57,871 nt of DNA from an uncultured Gardnerella sp. (GTDB taxonomy: Bacteria; Actinomycetota; Actinomycetes; Actinomycetales; Bifidobacteriaceae), in assembly GCA_947088155.1 (NCBI GenBank), contig CAMUFL010000009.1, positions 1 through 57,871 of the forward strand. Reading direction: 5' to 3'. The position numbers and the translations under genes are program-made. The notes below the pieces were generated by a model. The model saw only the letters and a program-made list of their open reading frames with translations. It was not told the DNA's origin and did no database searches. Numbering within the stretch: the stretch's first letter is position 1; each line of letters opens with the position of its first letter. Of this stretch, positions 26,801 through 33,785 are shown one piece after another.

Positions 26801-28711
26801 TTCATCTTTTTTCGCATCCAAAACCGCCGAAAGCGAAGCAATAGAGCGCATTAGCAACTCAACCGAATGCAACTGAGCAGGCGACTCCGAAGTATCTTCA
26901 GCGTAAGAACCAGCGCCAATCCGAGAAGAAACGCCAATTCGAGAAGAACCAGAGTCCATTCTATAAATTGAAGCAAGCGGACTATCCATAATATTTTGCA
27001 CGCGCAAACGCACCCACGAAGCCAGATTTTTTAAGCTTCGTCCGGAATTTAACTGCTCAGCAATTCCCGAAAAACCAGAATTCGCAAACTGCGCCAACTC
27101 AATAATCGCAAATAAACCTTGCACAAACGGCTCGTCTTTTAACGGGCGAGTTACCAAGGAATATCGCACAGGAACGCCGTCCGCGCGAAGCTGCTCGCCA
27201 AAAAGACGAACTGTGGAATTATCGTGCGCAATAAGCGCCATATCGCTCCACTTGCGCTTGTTATTTACGTGAGATTGCTTCATTTGCCAAATAACAGCGT
27301 CCAATTCCTCGCGCTGAGAACGGTATAGCGCAGTATTTACGGTTCCGTCTTCGTTTATGCGTAAATATTTTTGCGAATCTTGAGAATTGTGAATATTGTT
27401 AATCTGATTTAAAGATTGTACCGGAAATGCTCCATCAAAAGCCGGCATTTTCCAAGGGCGATTAGGAGTTGCGATAGACGAATCTAGTTGAGAAGAAAGC
27501 GAAAGAGAAACGCGGGAAGCAAGCAAGTCTAGCATTGAGGAAGCTTTAGGGCGAGCTTTAGTGCGATTTGCGAAAGTTGAGTCGGAAGAAGCCGAAGAAA
27601 CCTCATATTCTAGCGTTTGCTCAGCCGCATTCAAAACGTTCAAAGCCGCCGAAATCGCGTAATCCGGGTACGCTCCCCTAAACGACTGCACGGACTCATC
27701 CGGATTCGCAAGCAAAACCAAACGCGTGCCGAGACTGCTCAAAGTTTCCACAAAACTTAAATCCGCCAAAGTAATATCTTGATAATCGTCAATCACAAGA
27801 AGAGCCGGAATTTCCGAATTTACAACGCTCTGCTCACCCAACTCGCGAGCCGCTTTCGCACCCTCAACCAAAAGCTTAGAAGCGTCAAGGCGGAAGGAAG
27901 ACTTATAAACGTCAGCAATCATTTTCCTATACTCATTGCGAAGCGCAAAAACCAAACACCATTGCGCGCGGCGACGCTTAACAAGCACAGTCGTTTGCAA
28001 AATATCGCCACTTTTAGCGCGAGACTGAGCTAAATCAAGGGAATTGAGAATATCTTGCTCTTTAAAATTGTTGCTAACTGCAGGATTGTCGCTAATTCCG
28101 GGTTCGTCGCTAATTCCAAGCTCATCTAGGCGCGCAAGCATATCTCGCAATTGATGCATAAAAGCGTTGCTAATGTTGGAAGAATTGGCGGAAGCGGCGG
28201 AATTGGCGGAAGCATTTAACTCGCCAGCGCAAGTCAACGGATTAACCCAAGTAGACGTACCAAAATACTCTTCAAAAAGTGAGCATACTTCGCAATCGCC
28301 ATTATCTCCGCGAACAACATGATCAATATGTGCGCGCACAACATTGCGAAGAAGAGCATCCTGCTCAGCACCGTTAAGAAGCTTCGGCGAAGGCAAATTC
28401 TGCGACTTGCAATTTGCGGAAATAATACGGAAAGCAAGCGACGCCAAAGTTCCAACAGGCCTAGACTGCTCGCTTACACCAATAGAGCGAATAATAATAT
28501 TGTCAATATTCGCAGCCAGCGTGCGGTTTTGAACAGCCATCGCGGTGATTTTATGCGGCCAACGCTTGTAACCAGCAATCGCGGCGCGCACAGCAAACTG
28601 CGTTTTACCAGTATTTGGCGCACCATACACAAGCAATGCGCAAGTCGCGTTTCCGGAAGAATTGCGTAAAGTGCCGTCAAATAGCGATTGTAATGCAGTA
28701 TGCTCACTCAT
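23894..28711 (-). CDS. adnA: AdnA-like helicase-nuclease subunit
   Basis: Partner of the downstream AdnB-like protein. The 1605-residue protein has an N-terminal ATPase-like domain with Walker A GAPNTGKT (30-37) and LLVIDDYQDITLADL as Walker B region, UvrD-like helicase segments, and a C-terminal RecB-type nuclease with LIDYKTGKVPP. Cysteines ACPVC before the nuclease and YCRSKQVCPAC near the C-terminus could bind an Fe-S cluster as in AddB and Cas4 nucleases; this is inference. It is about 500 residues longer than mycobacterial AdnA because of Ser/Glu-rich repeats (for example SSDLSSDLSSDFSED and a CASSESSSESSSELSSESS block) at about 26.1-26.25 and 26.6 kb. Gene order adnA-adnB with overlap matches other actinobacteria. 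Confidence 0.87.
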   Translation of the reverse strand: MSEHTALQSLFDGTLRNSSGNATCALLVYGAPNTGKTQFAVRAAIAGYKRWPHKITAMAVQNRTLAANIDNIIIRSIGVSEQSRPVGTLASLAFRIISANCKSQNLPSPKLLNGAEQDALLRNVVRAHIDHVVRGDNGDCEVCSLFEEYFGTSTWVNPLTCAGELNASANSAASANSSNISNAFMHQLRDMLARLDELGISDEPGISDNPAVSNNFKEQDILNSLDLAQSRAKSGDILQTTVLVKRRRAQWCLVFALRNEYRKMIADVYKSSFRLDASKLLVEGAKAARELGEQSVVNSEIPALLVIDDYQDITLADLSFVETLSSLGTRLVLLANPDESVQSFRGAYPDYAISAALNVLNAAEQTLEYEVSSASSDSTFANRTKARPKASSMLDLLASRVSLSLSSQLDSSIATPNRPWKMPAFDGAFPVQSLNQINNIHNSQDSQKYLRINEDGTVNTALYRSQREELDAVIWQMKQSHVNNKRKWSDMALIAHDNSTVRLFGEQLRADGVPVRYSLVTRPLKDEPFVQGLFAIIELAQFANSGFSGIAEQLNSGRSLKNLASWVRLRVQNIMDSPLASIYRMDSGSSRIGVSSRIGAGSYAEDTSESPAQLHSVELLMRSIASLSAVLDAKKDEDDSAEIKNIPLRNLMNTWCDFRNKLQNALRSNADSAQISVDNRFIEGDFEGNLSSDLSSDLSSDFSEDTRSLSLDACYLLCVAYVAHCVDASDASDNPDGPESSQILQILQNMAPRNPHVTAFVKMWKNVQTLALRFKNHPDLLNAQYALGEAWNICNVSERWQRAALQHNSEGRRANDRLDAAMRLFDYVSSYASSESSSCASSESSSESSSELSSESSAEFSYNNFPDDTFDQENIVNIADFIAQVRGMEIEADSLAKVAPHPDAVTLTTPAGALGKHWPLVWIPTLQQRVWPNLASRSTMFGAESLANIILDSKLRAMSQKQTQSQQSDAQKQLDSASQLDSPSQSPLFISANLLSSNDKSAVFAGEQRSFLLAITRATESLYISAQYSDSAVPSDFLYYYLPERYYNNENSRTPFTEITIPFAGLDMDARGLVCAARAQISRAIAGKSPSDSAEFADVIYDSAKALQLLRQHGVDCADPSQWDFMNDVAKDFKENTASSSEDFASDAAISKDSSPRAAISEDSSCVVSLSPSAVDSLWACPVCGLLNRKLSGPQPGSAATYFGTLIHETARWASENQHYDMPETEVAESEVAEPEVAETEYSPYSAQVRRINAIANLMEKYYASIAPELADIRNSRERYSALARETNISRALHTIAQYFVTSYDQSTYAFDAKKSDEGVLESLTKSEKSLESSIGALQEAYCEFNTSAHFGFENIAMLVNNALKSSNLQTIKLHDVYELMGALVGGWPDGANENLTVHIHGRIDRMEKRKNSDGSKNIRLIDYKTGKVPPSTGVFNDLQLVCYQLALLFADKDPLISDFNAPTISRSVLFHVVSNDYPAQDHHVAENVYQPPLCVGNALNNQPLETRVGFKTMSRLMDCPNLAQIMKSCPSGVSEEAWQSFRALSETAKWSLTMISRVFYAAAATNSSQIVARPTSEHLKYCRSKQVCPACAGAIDTVYEVRQL

Positions 28712-28756
28712 ACGCTCAATTCTAACAACGAGGCAATAGTGGAGCGATAATCAACC

Positions 28757-29581
28757 TTAATTTTGCAAAACAGCGCGCGCACGAGCATCCTTAAGCGCAA
28801 GAAATACGCGACCAACGCCAATAAAAATCAGCGTAAAAATAATCAACAAATACGCAACACCAATGCCCAAAGTAGTGGCGTTAAAAGTTTGCGGCGCGAA
28901 ACCAAACCAGCCGGCAGGAGCGCCATAATTAAGGAAATTGTAAGGCGCGCGCATTGCGTGAACACCCCAACGCACGCCCGCAAACTCGCTAAGCAGAGCA
29001 GCATACGCAACGTAAGAAAGAGGCGGAATCGTAGCGAAATAAATGTGCGCGCGAGAAGAGCGGAAGCGGTAATCAAAAAGCACAAAATCGACGATTGCAA
29101 GAAGCGGGGCGATTGCGTGCACGCAAAGACTGCTGCAGCCGTTAGTAAGGTAAGCGCCGACGAAACCGAGCTTGTTTGTAGGCGCGAGGAAGCAAAGGTA
29201 AAGTGTAAAAGTGACCGCTATGGCGATTGTCATCATGAATTTGAAGATGTACCAAGCGTTAGATTTTGAGTCGAACCATACGGTGGTGGTGGTTGCGGTG
29301 GCGGCGGAAGCTGGCTGCGCGGCGGAAGCTGCGGAAGTGCGCGCGCGCATAAACGCAACTGTATCAAGCGCAAGCGAACCTGCTAAAGCAACGCAAATCG
29401 TAAGATTAGAAAGATTCGTAAAGTAAGTGAATGTCATCCAGCCTTGCCACGAAGCGGCCATTCCATAAACGGACGCGACGATGGCGATTGCGCGAATTGC
29501 TGTGCGCGCCGCGTATTCGCGCGATGTGAGCGGAGTTGCAGCGGCTGTGGTTTGTTGTTCGAGCATGGAATCGTTTGCCAT
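28757..29581 (-). CDS. Pr6Pr-family integral membrane protein
   Basis: The 274-residue protein has about six membrane helices. Conserved features of the Pr6Pr family are FTYFTNLSNLT in the first third, HAIAPLLAIVDFVLFD in the middle, and NYGAPAGWFGF before the last helix. The family has no firmly known biochemical role. An Ala/Thr-rich loop sits around residues 85-105. The gene ends 45 bp before adnA starts, on the same strand, so it may head that transcript. Confidence 0.8.
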   Translation of the reverse strand: MANDSMLEQQTTAAATPLTSREYAARTAIRAIAIVASVYGMAASWQGWMTFTYFTNLSNLTICVALAGSLALDTVAFMRARTSAASAAQPASAATATTTTVWFDSKSNAWYIFKFMMTIAIAVTFTLYLCFLAPTNKLGFVGAYLTNGCSSLCVHAIAPLLAIVDFVLFDYRFRSSRAHIYFATIPPLSYVAYAALLSEFAGVRWGVHAMRAPYNFLNYGAPAGWFGFAPQTFNATTLGIGVAYLLIIFTLIFIGVGRVFLALKDARARAVLQN

Positions 29582-29965
29582 GTTATCTCACTTTCGTAAC
29601 TTCGATTAATCTATTATTCTTTACCATACTTATAGTTACATAATCGCAAGCAAAAATCTGTAGAAGAAGTTGCAAAAATGCGGCGCGATTTTTGTAGATA
29701 CATGCAAACGACGAAAATTCTCCGGCAAATGTTCCATAAATTGGCCAAAACAACTACAAACGCCGGGAATTCTCCCGAAAATATTCCTGAAGCTTTGCAG
29801 CATTGCTTCTGCGAACGGCGAGTATTTGCTAGTTAGTGAACTTTAGTATTAATGCTCTGCAGACGTTGAGTATTTATTGCCTAGAGAACGCTAACGTCGT
29901 TGCTGCTGCACAAGCCACACCAGACGCACTTACCACAACAAAAATAACGGTGGGTGAATTTACTA
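29582..29965. other. Repeat-rich intergenic region between divergent genes
   Basis: No gene is seen. It contains two facing palindromic elements of the CCGGCAAATGTTCC family (about 29711-29790) and the flank sequence GCTGCTGCACAAGCCACACC (about 29911-29930) that elsewhere precedes core A but here precedes core B. Confidence 0.5.
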
Positions 29966-30145
29966 GTGCGAGATAGGAATTGCTTGTCGAGCAATATAAA
30001 AGCGGAGCGATAGTAATAATCTTTTTGATAAATAACTATTTCCGCAAAAAAAGTAAGCAAAAAACTAAACTTAACTATGCAACCGCTAATTCCAAATAAG
30101 GTATAAGAGCGGAGCGCTGCGAGACAAGTAATTCCTATCTCACAC
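29966..30145 (+). repeat. MITE-like inverted-repeat element, core B, copy 1
   Basis: 180 bp bounded by GTGNGAGATAGGAATT and its complement. The terminal repeats continue imperfectly inward (CTTGTC, GCGGAGCG). A second copy lies inverted at 45660-45836. No transposase frame is present, and clear target duplications are not seen because the flanks are themselves repeats. About 34 nt after its end comes CCAAAACTCGCGCCAC, the same end sequence as core A elements. Confidence 0.75.
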
Positions 30146-30262
30146 AGCCACACAAGAAATCCGCCAGCCAAACACCAGCCAAAACTCGCGCCACAGTCTA
30201 AGCGCTCAAGCACAGCGCGCGCAGAAGAAAGTAAGTCACGAACAAAAGATATAGTCGAAGGA

Positions 30263-30355
30263 TGGTTCGGAGTGCGCAATCGCCGCAAAATCGCGGACGG
30301 CGCTGAGATTAAATCCGTAAGGACCTGATCTAGATAATACTAGCGAAGGGAAACA
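30263..30355 (+). promoter_or_regulatory. TPP riboswitch (THI box)
   Basis: The conserved TPP aptamer pieces are in order: GGAGTGC, CTGAGA (30303-30308), then ACCTGATCTAGATAATACTA (30323-30342) followed by GCGAAGGGA. The variable P3 arm is formed by GCGC / GCGC. P1 can close with GTT (30265-30267) and AAC (30352-30354). The GAAGGG that serves as ribosome-binding site for the ThiM-ThiE start lies inside the 3' side of the aptamer, so thiamine pyrophosphate binding should hide it; translational control is the likely mechanism. Confidence 0.95.
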
Positions 30356-30357
30356 CT

Positions 30358-31950
30358 ATGACAACAGATAGCAGTGCAAAAACAACTAAACGCAACGAAG
30401 CAAACGAATACTGCACAAACGAATACTGCACAAACGCAACAACGCAAATCGACACCTGCTTCTCCGCACGCGCGCGCCGCCGCATGTTCCTAAACGACGT
30501 GCGCAAATGCATCGAACGCGTGCGCACACAGCAACCACTCACACACTGCATCACGAACGTAATCGTGCAAGACATCACAGCAAACGCGCTGCTCGCCGCC
30601 GGCGCCTCGCCAATTATGGTAACCGACCCGGAAGAAGCGCACGCACTCGCGCAAATCGCCGCAGGCGTGCTCATCAACGTAGGCACATTCCATCAGCCAG
30701 AAACTTCCGAATACATGCGCGCAGCCGTTGAAGGATGCGAAAAAGCCGATACCCCGTGGGTGCTTGATCCGGTTGGAATCGGCGTGCCGGCTCTCGCACC
30801 TCGCGCGCGCTTCATTCACGAAATTATTAAGCACCACCCTACCGTAATTCGCGCAAACGCTTCCGAAATCATGGCGCTTGCCGGCAAAGAAAGCAACGGA
30901 AAAGGCGTTGACTCTCACGATAGCGTAAACGACGCGCTTCAAGCTGCTCGCGAATTAGCTAAAAAATACGGATCTGTAGTAGCAATTTCCGGCGAAAAAG
31001 ATGCGATTTACGGACACGGATGCTTAGCTCGCGTAACAGGCGGCCACAAAGCTATGACCAAGGTAGTTGGAACCGGTTGCGCTTTGGGAGCGTTGGTTGC
31101 AGCATACGTTGGTGCGAATCCGGAGCGTCCGCTCGCAGCAACTGTTGCAGCGCACGTGCATGCAGCCGCCGCTGGAACTTGGGCAGCTCGCCAAACCACA
31201 GCCCCAGGCACTTTCCGCACGCTGTGGATGGACGCGCTTTCAACTCTTAGCGTAAACGACATGTTTAGTTTGACGAATATTGAGTTTACGGTGGAGCCTG
31301 TGGATTGGACGCTGTATTTGGTAACGGATCCGCGCATGGGGAACCGTCCGGAGGAAGAAGTGGCTGTGGAGGCGATTGAAGGCGGAGTTACGGTTGTGCA
31401 ATTGCGCGATAAGTATTCCGACGACGCGGAGATTTCGGCCAAGGCGAAGAAGTTGCGTCACGCGCTTATTGATTCCGGCCACGGCGACGTGCCTGTGTTT
31501 ATTGATGATCATGTTGATTGCGCGGCTCGGCTTGGTTTCAACTTGCACGTTGGGCAGAAGGATACGCCGTTTGTTGAGGCGCGAAAGGCGATGCCGGCTG
31601 AGTGGATGGTTGGGCTTTCTTGCGCGCGCCCGGATTTGATGGAGAAAGCTTACCGCGAGTGCAAAGAAAACGACGTTCCGCTGCCGGATGTGATTGGCAT
31701 TGGTGCAGCTTTTGAAACGCATACGAAAGCGCACGACGTGCCGCCGCTGGGAGTTGAAGGCGTGAACGAAGTTGCGAAAGTTGCGCACTCGATGGGCGTA
31801 AAAACATTGGCAATTGGCGGAATTCACGAGAACACTGTGTTCCCTATTCGCGGCCTTGAGCTTGACGGAGTTTGCACTGTGTCGGCGCTTATGTGCGCTG
31901 AGGATGCGGCGAAAGTTGCGCGCGAGCTTAAGCGCGTGATTACTGAGTAA
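30358..31950 (+). CDS. thiM-thiE: Bifunctional hydroxyethylthiazole kinase / thiamine phosphate synthase (ThiM-ThiE fusion)
   Basis: A thiamine salvage enzyme of 530 residues. After a Thr/Asn-rich N-terminal ~42 residues, the ThiM domain (about 45-315) has PLTHCITNVIVQD, the thiazole site region and GTGCALGALVAAY with the catalytic Cys. The ThiE domain (about 320-530) has LYLVTDPRM, VVQLRDKYS (pyrophosphate-binding Arg and Lys), IDDHVDCA, HVGQKD, and IGIGAAFETHTK followed by IGGI. It phosphorylates thiazole alcohol and couples it to HMP-pyrophosphate supplied by ThiD. Translation from 30358 uses GAAGGG inside the TPP riboswitch; an alternative ATG is 42 codons in. Core A repeat copy 3 follows the stop. 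Confidence 0.95.
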   Translation: MTTDSSAKTTKRNEANEYCTNEYCTNATTQIDTCFSARARRRMFLNDVRKCIERVRTQQPLTHCITNVIVQDITANALLAAGASPIMVTDPEEAHALAQIAAGVLINVGTFHQPETSEYMRAAVEGCEKADTPWVLDPVGIGVPALAPRARFIHEIIKHHPTVIRANASEIMALAGKESNGKGVDSHDSVNDALQAARELAKKYGSVVAISGEKDAIYGHGCLARVTGGHKAMTKVVGTGCALGALVAAYVGANPERPLAATVAAHVHAAAAGTWAARQTTAPGTFRTLWMDALSTLSVNDMFSLTNIEFTVEPVDWTLYLVTDPRMGNRPEEEVAVEAIEGGVTVVQLRDKYSDDAEISAKAKKLRHALIDSGHGDVPVFIDDHVDCAARLGFNLHVGQKDTPFVEARKAMPAEWMVGLSCARPDLMEKAYRECKENDVPLPDVIGIGAAFETHTKAHDVPPLGVEGVNEVAKVAHSMGVKTLAIGGIHENTVFPIRGLELDGVCTVSALMCAEDAAKVARELKRVITE

Positions 31951-32005
31951 AAGCGCGCGACGACCTGCTTTCGCGCTGCATTGAGCAAGTAAGTTCTTGT
32001 TTGCT

Positions 32006-32280
32006 GTGGCGCGAGTTTGGGGGATTTCTCTCCTCGAACGTCCCGTCCTTCGTCGCTCTGACTGTTAGAGGCTTTTTATGTCTGCTTTGTTCTTAAAAGA
32101 ATGTTGCTTCCTCAGTCCTCTTTTAGTTCTCGTAGAGAAATCCCCCTAAACTCTGCGTGTTTAATCGTTAATAACCGTGTTTTATCGCAGAGATTTTTCG
32201 ATTTTTCTTCTTCGCTCGGCTTGTCAGCAGCCTTCGGCTCTGACGTCCGCCTTCGTTCAGTGCGAAAAATCTCAAATCTC
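32006..32280 (+). repeat. Structured 3'-UTR repeat, core A, copy 3
   Basis: Inverted copy relative to the other two, but again in sense orientation with the preceding gene: it begins 56 nt after the thiM-thiE stop with GTGGCGCGAGTTTGGGGGAT. Its shared extension runs on to about 32420. Confidence 0.75.
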
Positions 32281-32430
32281 TACCACACGAATATTCCTGC
32301 AACTAAAGTCGCGAAACCAAGCTGTGTGTGGGTGTGTGGTATGTATGCCCGGTGTGGTGTGTGCATCAGCGCAGATGCTAGTGTTCTCTAATCAACAAGT
32401 AATCAGTATCAGCAGAAGCATTACTGCAAA

Positions 32431-32522
32431 GCTACAAGAACATTTGCGGGAAAATTCCCGGCGTTTGTAGCTACTTTCGCAGTTTTATGGAACATTTGCC
32501 GGGGAATTCTCCGGCATTTGTT
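32431..32522. repeat. Two AACATTTGCCGGGGAATT-type palindromic elements
   Basis: Elements AACATTTGCGGGAAAATTCC (about 32431-32450) and AACATTTGCCGGGGAATTCT (about 32491-32510) each hold a near-palindromic CCGG-GAATT-CCGG core. Relatives lie at 11879 and 29711-29790, always beside the composite repeats. Confidence 0.5.
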
Positions 32523-32542
32523 TACGAACAGAGCTTCGATGT

Positions 32543-33475
32543 TCACTTAGTTTGCTGAAGGATGCGCACGGAATGGTTCACAGGTCCGTGGCCGCGCTCG
32601 CCTCCGCGCCCAACGTGCAACACGCTTCCGGCCGCAATCGCCTCGCGAAGCCACTCCGTTGACCATTCAAGCGCGCGCATCACAGTATCGTGATCGCTCA
32701 AACTCTTCCCCTCGCGCAAAGCCAGCCCAATTTTCGTAGCAAGCGCAGAAGAAAGCGAGCAACCAGTTCCGTGAGTTGTGCTTGTTTCAACGCGCTCGCT
32801 TGGCACGTGGCTTGCGTATCCATCCGGGAAAACCGCAGTATTTCCAACGTCTTCGCCAGTTAAGTGACCACCTTTTACAATTACAACAACGCTATTTTTT
32901 GCAGCCAACTCGCGCGCCTGATCGCAAGCTTCCTCAAAGTTTTCCGCAACGCTCGACTCGCACAAAGCAGCCAATTCCGGCACGTTTGGAGTTACAACAT
33001 CAACGCAACTTATAAACTTGCGCATCGCATTTTCAGCACTCGCCTCAAGCAAGCGCTTGCCGGAAGTCGATATCATCACCGGATCAAGCACGCTTACAGG
33101 CACGGGATTATCACGCATCCAATCTCGCATAGCTTCAATGTATTCCGCGCAACCAAGCATGCCGATTTTTAGCGCGTCAACTGTAACGTCGTCGTACACG
33201 CACGAAAGTTGAGTGCGGAAAAAGCTGACCGGCGGCGTAAACACTTCGCGCACTTCGCACGTGTTTTGCGCAACCAGATTAGTTGGTATGCACATGCCAT
33301 AGCCGCCCGCCGCCATGATTGATTTGAGATCCGCCTGAATCCCGGCTCCGCCTGTTGGGTCTGTGCCAGCTACGCTTAGAACACGCGGAATAATTGGATT
33401 TGATTGCTGCGAAAGCGATTGCACGGACGATTGAGTATGCTGCTCGTCATGCTGCTTACTTGATACTAGCGTCAT
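32543..33475 (-). CDS. thiD: Hydroxymethylpyrimidine (phosphate) kinase
   Basis: Phosphorylates HMP to HMP-P and HMP-PP for thiamine synthesis, supplying the ThiE half of the nearby fusion. The 310-residue protein has the ribokinase-fold motifs VAGTDPTGGAGIQAD near the N-terminus, VLDPVMIST in the middle and THGTGCSLSSALA with the anion hole and catalytic Cys/Asp region. A Gln/Ser-rich stretch of about 25 residues precedes the fold. I chose the ATG at 33475: TATAAT ends 6 nt before it, which fits a leaderless mRNA. It converges on thiM-thiE across the repeat region rather than sharing its operon, and no TPP riboswitch is seen in front of it. Confidence 0.92.
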   Translation of the reverse strand: MTLVSSKQHDEQHTQSSVQSLSQQSNPIIPRVLSVAGTDPTGGAGIQADLKSIMAAGGYGMCIPTNLVAQNTCEVREVFTPPVSFFRTQLSCVYDDVTVDALKIGMLGCAEYIEAMRDWMRDNPVPVSVLDPVMISTSGKRLLEASAENAMRKFISCVDVVTPNVPELAALCESSVAENFEEACDQARELAAKNSVVVIVKGGHLTGEDVGNTAVFPDGYASHVPSERVETSTTHGTGCSLSSALATKIGLALREGKSLSDHDTVMRALEWSTEWLREAIAAGSVLHVGRGGERGHGPVNHSVRILQQTK

Positions 33476-33481
33476 ACTTTT

Positions 33482-33487
33482 ATTATA
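33482..33487 (-). promoter_or_regulatory. -10 box for leaderless thiD transcript
   Basis: A perfect TATAAT on the minus strand is separated by 6 nt (AAAAGT) from the thiD ATG, so transcription would begin at or next to the start codon. No good -35 box or ribosome-binding site is visible. Confidence 0.5.
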
Positions 33488-33575
33488 TTGCGTCGCAGGA
33501 AAGTTTGGACTTACGCATGCTGCAACGCTCGCGCTATAAGCGCTCAGGCAGATCGTCGCGCACGCAGAACGCAAA

Positions 33576-33775
33576 CTGCGCGAGTAACGAAAAAACTGTC
33601 ACTAGCGTTACTAACGCAGTCACCCATCTGCAGGAAGAACGAAAAAACAGTAATATGCGTTATTAATGCAGTATGATGACTGCGCCAGTAACAAAAAAAC
33701 GCAATCATACGTTACTAGCGCAGAACACAAACTGCGCCAGTAACGAAAAACGGTAACGATCGCGCGAGTAACGCT
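33576..33775. repeat. Array of 44-bp palindromic repeats with 8-nt gaps (array 1)
   Basis: Units start at 33576, 33628, 33680 and 33732, an exact 52-bp period. Each has CTGCGCNAGTAACG at one end and CGTTACTARCGCAG at the other, an A-rich 16-nt centre, and is separated by 8 variable bases (TCACCCAT, TATGATGA, AACACAAA). The last unit is degenerate. It occupies the space between thiD and the end of the giant surface-protein gene. Confidence 0.8.
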
Positions 33776-33785
33776 CGCTTATTCA

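Noticed and set aside
29881..30288. 135-codon minus-strand frame before thiM-thiE
   Set aside because: It runs through core B and antisense to the TPP riboswitch; composition is explained by these elements and no family resemblance was seen.
33576..33775. Looks like a small CRISPR array (regular 44-bp repeats)
   Set aside because: Gaps are only 8 nt, repeats are full palindromes with variable centres, and there are no cas genes nearby.
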